A stretch of DNA of 64,000 bases, from assembly GCA_025766275.1 (NCBI GenBank), contig JAFKAC010000002.1, positions 1,240,001 through 1,304,000 of the forward strand, in the 5' to 3' direction. How positions within the stretch are numbered: the stretch's first letter is position 1; the number at the start of each line of letters is the position of its first letter. The translations under genes were made by a program, and so were the position numbers. The notes beneath the pieces were generated by a model. That model saw nothing but the letters and a program-made list of their open reading frames with translations. It had not been told where the DNA came from and ran no database searches. This stretch comes from Lactarius indigo (taxonomy: Eukaryota; Basidiomycota; Agaricomycetes; Russulales; Russulaceae). Of the stretch, positions 60,062 through 64,000 are shown piece by piece.

Positions 60062-61322
60062 ATGGCCAACTGTAGAGGCCGTCCCCTGTTTCTGACTACT
60101 AACCTTGCGCGATGCCCATCTCGGATCCCTACCCTGTTGTCCTATCTGCTCATTATAGGCTCAGCTCGTGCACAAGTCATCGCCCCTAATTGCAGCGACT
60201 CTTCGTTCACTTGGGTAGGTCCCCACCCCCCAGACGCTCAGTTTTTATCGATAACAATCTGTTTTCGCATCGTGCCTGGGTTTTATAGTCGTACAATTCG
60301 CTCCAACAAACTCCCTGCTTGGTCACAGCATACCTGGCAGCAGTGTGCAACAATGGCGGTCAGTACATGCACCTGTGGCGCATTATTTGGAAGTCTTATC
60401 GGCGTATGCAGCATTCACCTTTTACGCTTTGCAACCGGGAAATTATTACACTGGACCGGGTGGGTCCGATAACGGCGATCCATGCAAATGCAACACGGTT
60501 GTGTACAACCTCATCAGCGCATGCGGCGCGTGCCAGGGAGAATCGTGGATTCCGTGAGTTGTCCAGTCATGTTTTTCGCGAAGATTACAACCGATCAACC
60601 CACTTGATTGATCAGTTACTCCACTTGGTCGTTCAACTGCACCAAAGCAACTGCCGGAAAGTAAGTCCCTTGTCGTTTCAACTAGCGATTTTGCCCAACC
60701 TAACCCCAGCTTCCCGAAACCGGTCCCAAATGTCACGCGAGTACCACACTGGGCATACATCGACTCCTCTGTGCGTATCTCCCCTCTGCCATTTGACTGC
60801 TCGCCCAAGAACTCTCATCGACGATACCCTTGTAGATTAGTGGCAACTGGAACATCTCGGCGGCACAACTCGCAGGAGGTGCGAGACTCCACCGCTCTAA
60901 ATGCATATATATCTTATCTTATCTAGATTCTCCCGAAGTTACGGGCACTGCTTCCATTTCGGCCCCACATCATAGCTCGAACGCCGGCCCAATCGCGGGT
61001 GGCGTCATCGGCGCAGCCTTGATCGTCGGGGTCATCGTGTGGTTCTCCATCCGCCGGAGGCGTGCTCGCTCTGCCCCACATCTAGATGTCCAATGCGGCG
61101 AGACGGAACAGCCACCGTCCCACCCACCAAAATTTTACGTCGGTATTTATTTCGTGCCAACAACTTTAAAACAGCTGATCTGTTCTGTGTAACCCCCAGG
61201 ATCCTTTAGATCCAACGACGCACCCGAGCACAGTGTACCTTCCAGTGGCCAATCAGCGCCCCGGCTCCACTCCCCACCTGCAGCCAATCACCTCCGGCTA
61301 CAGCGGTCTGCCAGAGGTCTGA
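60062..61322 (+). CDS. Cys-rich signal-peptide/one-TM protein, copy 4 (start displaced by frameshift)
   Basis: The ancestral ATG at 60,112 is out of frame because ATCTCGGATCCC has one base more than ATCTCAATCCC in copy 3. An in-frame ATG at 60,062 gives MANCRGRPLFLTTNLARCPS ahead of the old signal core RIPTLLSYLLIIGSARAQ. The rest is intact: SYNSLQQTPCLVTAYLAAVC, NYYTGPGGSDNGDPCKCNTV, membrane helix PIAGGVIGAALIVGVIVWF, RRRRAR, and a tail ending YSGLPEV. The Ser/Thr linker before the helix is shorter than in copy 3. It may be functional from the new start or a young pseudogene. Confidence 0.65.
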
Positions 61323-62802
61323 GGAGTCAAGGCGCCTGTCTTTTCTTCGAGAACCGAGTGGGGGCTCTAGCATGTCCAGGCTTTCTTCTTCATCCAAGTA
61401 TTGTGGTGTATAGTCATTTCTTGCTTATGTTTCTTGGCCGACTGATTCAGGTGCTAGTTACGGCCACACGATTCTGAATTCTTGAAATGTATTATTAATG
61501 CGACGAGAGTGTGATGTGTTCGTAGGGTGACATGTCTTACTGGATTTGTTGCCCACTTCGCACATATATGCATGCCTCTGGGACGAAAGGACACTTCGTA
61601 ATGGAGACCCCTGCGAAGAGAGAATCGAGTTATCCCAAGGAGGCGGTCCGTAGCCTGTCAGTGCCACCTCCAGTGAAAATCTAGCATGGCTGACGGTGGC
61701 CCGCTAAGGTGAAAGACGCAAGGCGCGTGGCTGGTGATAAAAATGTAAATACTGTGGGTCACGGTGACCCTGGCGGTCAGAGAGGTAAGTACCCCCTTCG
61801 ATATCTTTGCCTTCTGCCAGTATACCAACTAACCCATGCTAATGGAGAAGAAACTTGAGTGTTATTCGACTAAACTCAAGAGCGATATGTACTCCTCGCC
61901 AAGCTCATCTCATTTGACGCACGAGAATGCCACCCCCCATTTCTGCCTCAAAAGAGTTCTGACTGTCAGAAGTTTCTGGCATCACTCGTGGCGTGCAGGC
62001 ACTCACTTGTACGGCGGTATTGACATGGCGTTGAGTTGGTGATGGCTGTTCCTTGAACGTCTATTTTCCGTATCTGCCAGGGCCGAGACATCCTCAGAAT
62101 ATGTCTGCGAGCGGTGGCGCACACTCTCGCCAGCGTTATCCCAAAGCCGAGAACTAGAGCTTCACTTCCAGTGTGGAGAGCGACTAAGCGATGGTTGGAG
62201 CTGAACATACTGGTTAGATTTGGGTGATCTGTCTAGAAATATTAGAGAAAAAAAGACTTAATATGCGATTTAGGTGAACCATTGTAATATAGAAGGGATA
62301 ACAACGTAGAGGGAGAAAAGAACCCGTGGCACACGGTCACAGGCAGAGGCAAGAGGGGAATTGGATGCGGCGCAGACGTAACATGTCATCAGACCAGTGT
62401 CGGACAATGTCAAACCTATCACGGCTGTCGGGCCGGGTAATTGTGTCCGAGTCTGAATACAGCGAGGATCAAGGTGGATGGCAGTCTCCATACTCTGCGG
62501 CGTGGATCCAGTACTACTCCCAGGTCCCCCATAATTCCAGACTACAGGTAATCCACCACCTTATACTGAAGGTATCATCTTGTCTTCCCTCCTTGTTCTG
62601 ACAGGCTCACAAGGATTATGCGCCCGAGGCTGGGGTCTGACTTGAGGCTTGGTCAGGTTGCGCTCGCTGCAATGGTCCAGCACTTCCATGGTTCCAAAAT
62701 ACAGGTGGATCTTTACCCCATACTGAAAGCATCACCTCTACTGATATGATGCCCCACTGTCGAGGTCTTCTCCCACCCGTTTCTGACCACCGACTCGGCA
62801 TG
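61323..62802. repeat. Spacer of the tandem duplication, unit 2 to 3
   Basis: 61,810-62,160 matches the other spacers, and 62,090-62,350 again resembles the CHMP7 5' end. No DUF6589 remnant or short transposon is seen here, so the copy-to-copy distance is 2.7 kb instead of 3.9 kb. The sequence before 62,803 repeats the family promoter (CCATGGTTCCAAAATACAG, CCCCATACTGAAAGCATCA). Confidence 0.65.
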
Positions 62803-64000
62803 ATGCCCATCTCGACCTCTACTCTCTTGACCTATTTGCTCCTCATAGGCTCGGCTTATGCACAGGTCGGCGCCCCTAATTGCACAGACTCTACTTTCGC
62901 TTGGGTGGGTTCCTCCTTTTTTTCAGACATTCGTTCTGTATCGATAACAACCGGTTTTTCGCATCGTGCTGGTGCTTTTATTATAGTCGTTCAACTCACT
63001 TCAACAAAATCCCTGCTGGGTCACAGCATACCTGGCAGCTGTGTGTAATAATGGAGGTTAGTACATGCACCTATGGCACATCATTTGGAAGTCTTATCGG
63101 CCTGTGCAGACTTCACCTTCCCCTCTCTGCAACCGGGAAATCATTACACTGGACCAAGTGGGCCCGACAACGGCGATCTATGCAAATGCAACACAGTCGT
63201 GTACAACCTCGTCAGCGCATGTGGCGCGTGCCAGGGAGGGACACAGATTCCGTGCGTTGACCAGTTATATTTCACCAGGATTCCAACCAATCGACGTACT
63301 TGTTTAATCAGTTACTCTATATGGTCGTCCAACTGCACCGCCAAAGCATCTCCCAGAACGTCAGTATCGCATCATTTCTGCTAATGGTCACACCCGACCT
63401 TCTACCCTAGCTTCCCGGGGTCCGTCCCAGCTGGTACGCGGGTACCCAAGTGGGCCTACATCGACTCGTCTGTAGGTACCCCACCTCTTCCCTTCCCAAG
63501 AAATCTCATCGATAGAACCTCTACAGATCGGTGACAACTGGAACATCTCGGCGGCGCAACTCTTAGGAGGTGCAAGACCCTTCTTTTCCGTACACGCACA
63601 TATATTCATCTTGTCTGTCACCTAGATTTCCCCGAAGTTACGGGAACCGTTTCCATTGTTCCCAACGAGGGCCCCCCAGTCGACCTTAACACCCAGCACA
63701 TCGGGATCAGCCTCGTTGTCGACCTCGACTCTTGCCCCTACCTCGCAGAGCAGCTCGAACGCTGGCGCAATCGCAGGGGGCATTGTCGGTGGTGTTGTCG
63801 GTGTAGGCCTTGATCGCCGGGGTCCGGTTGTGGCTCGCAATCCGCCGGAGGCAGTGCTTACTCTTCCCCATATCTGAATTCCCGGGTCCAAGGCAGCAAG
63901 AAGGAACAACCTACCGCCCCACCCCATGGCCGAAGCAGCACCCAAATTTTACGTCAGTACTTATTTTGCACCAACAACTATAAAGCGGCCAATCTGATAG
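62803..64000 (+). pseudogene. Cys-rich signal-peptide/one-TM protein, copy 5 (frameshifted, cut by window end)
   Basis: The signal peptide MPISTSTLLTYLLLIGSAYA and the Cys-rich exons (YTGPSGPDNGDLCKCNTVVY, LVSACGACQGG, GTRVPKWAYIDSS) are in frame with good splice sites. In the linker/membrane exon two single-base insertions are suggested by comparison with copy 3: near 63,657 (ATTGTTCCC against ATTTTCCCC) and near 63,809 (GTAGGCC). The helix SNAGAIAGGIVGGVVGV therefore lies in one frame and LIAGVRLWLAIRRRQ in another. The last exon would lie beyond 64,000. Confidence 0.65.

Noticed and set aside
1..64000. CRISPR arrays, rRNA or bacterial-type operons
   Set aside because: No regularly spaced repeats or rRNA-like sequence; genes have spliceosomal introns, so the DNA is eukaryotic nuclear.

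Overview
The window is nuclear DNA of a filamentous basidiomycete, most likely an Agaricomycete. Nearly every gene is cut by short introns of about 45-65 nt with GT..AG ends. Several families present (DUF6589, DUF6534, the small Cys-rich one-pass membrane proteins, F-box/LRR relics) are typical of mushroom-forming fungi. I cannot name the species.

Region 1 (0-15.9 kb) is conserved housekeeping sequence. It holds an XAP5/FAM50 protein, V-ATPase subunit D (VMA8), ribosomal protein L26 (minus strand) divergent from FRG1, an empty 3.3 kb stretch, a LUC7-type U1 snRNP protein, and a 1176-residue low-complexity protein with a conserved core of unknown function.

Region 2 (15,911-21,669) is the best candidate for a new system: a complete 5.74 kb DNA transposon. 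It has about 155 bp terminal inverted repeats whose outer 26 bp are identical, and a perfect 9-bp target duplication GGTTTACGA. It carries two convergent intact genes: a RecQ-like helicase with the RecQ zinc-binding motif plus a C-terminal zinc knuckle, and a DUF6589 protein. This places the uncharacterised DUF6589 family as the probable transposase. Relics of related elements lie at 55.6-56.0 and 59.1-59.9 kb.

Region 3 (21.8-46.5 kb) is housekeeping again: a USP48-type deubiquitinase divergent from GPI-transamidase subunit GAA1, TAF7, a DUF6534 membrane protein, the PI4-kinase STT4, a nucleotide-sugar transporter and a coiled-coil protein. STT4 appears to contain a rare AT-AC intron.

Region 4 (47.5-64 kb) is a fast-evolving, repeated region. 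One family of signal-peptide/one-TM proteins occurs five times: an intact copy at 47.5 kb, a nonsense-mutated truncated copy at 52.9 kb, an intact copy at 56.2 kb, a copy with an altered start at 60.1 kb, and a frameshifted copy running off the window at 62.8 kb. CHMP7 (minus strand) lies among them. The spacers carry decayed pieces of CHMP7, an F-box/LRR gene and DUF6589. Two short 8-bp-TSD transposons sit in paralogous spacers, each with its empty site visible in the other spacer.

Exon models were built by eye from frame, splice sites and family conservation. The models for XAP5, VMA8, RPL26, FRG1, LUC7, the 1176-residue protein, the helicase, DUF6589 and the sugar transporter all sum to whole codons.
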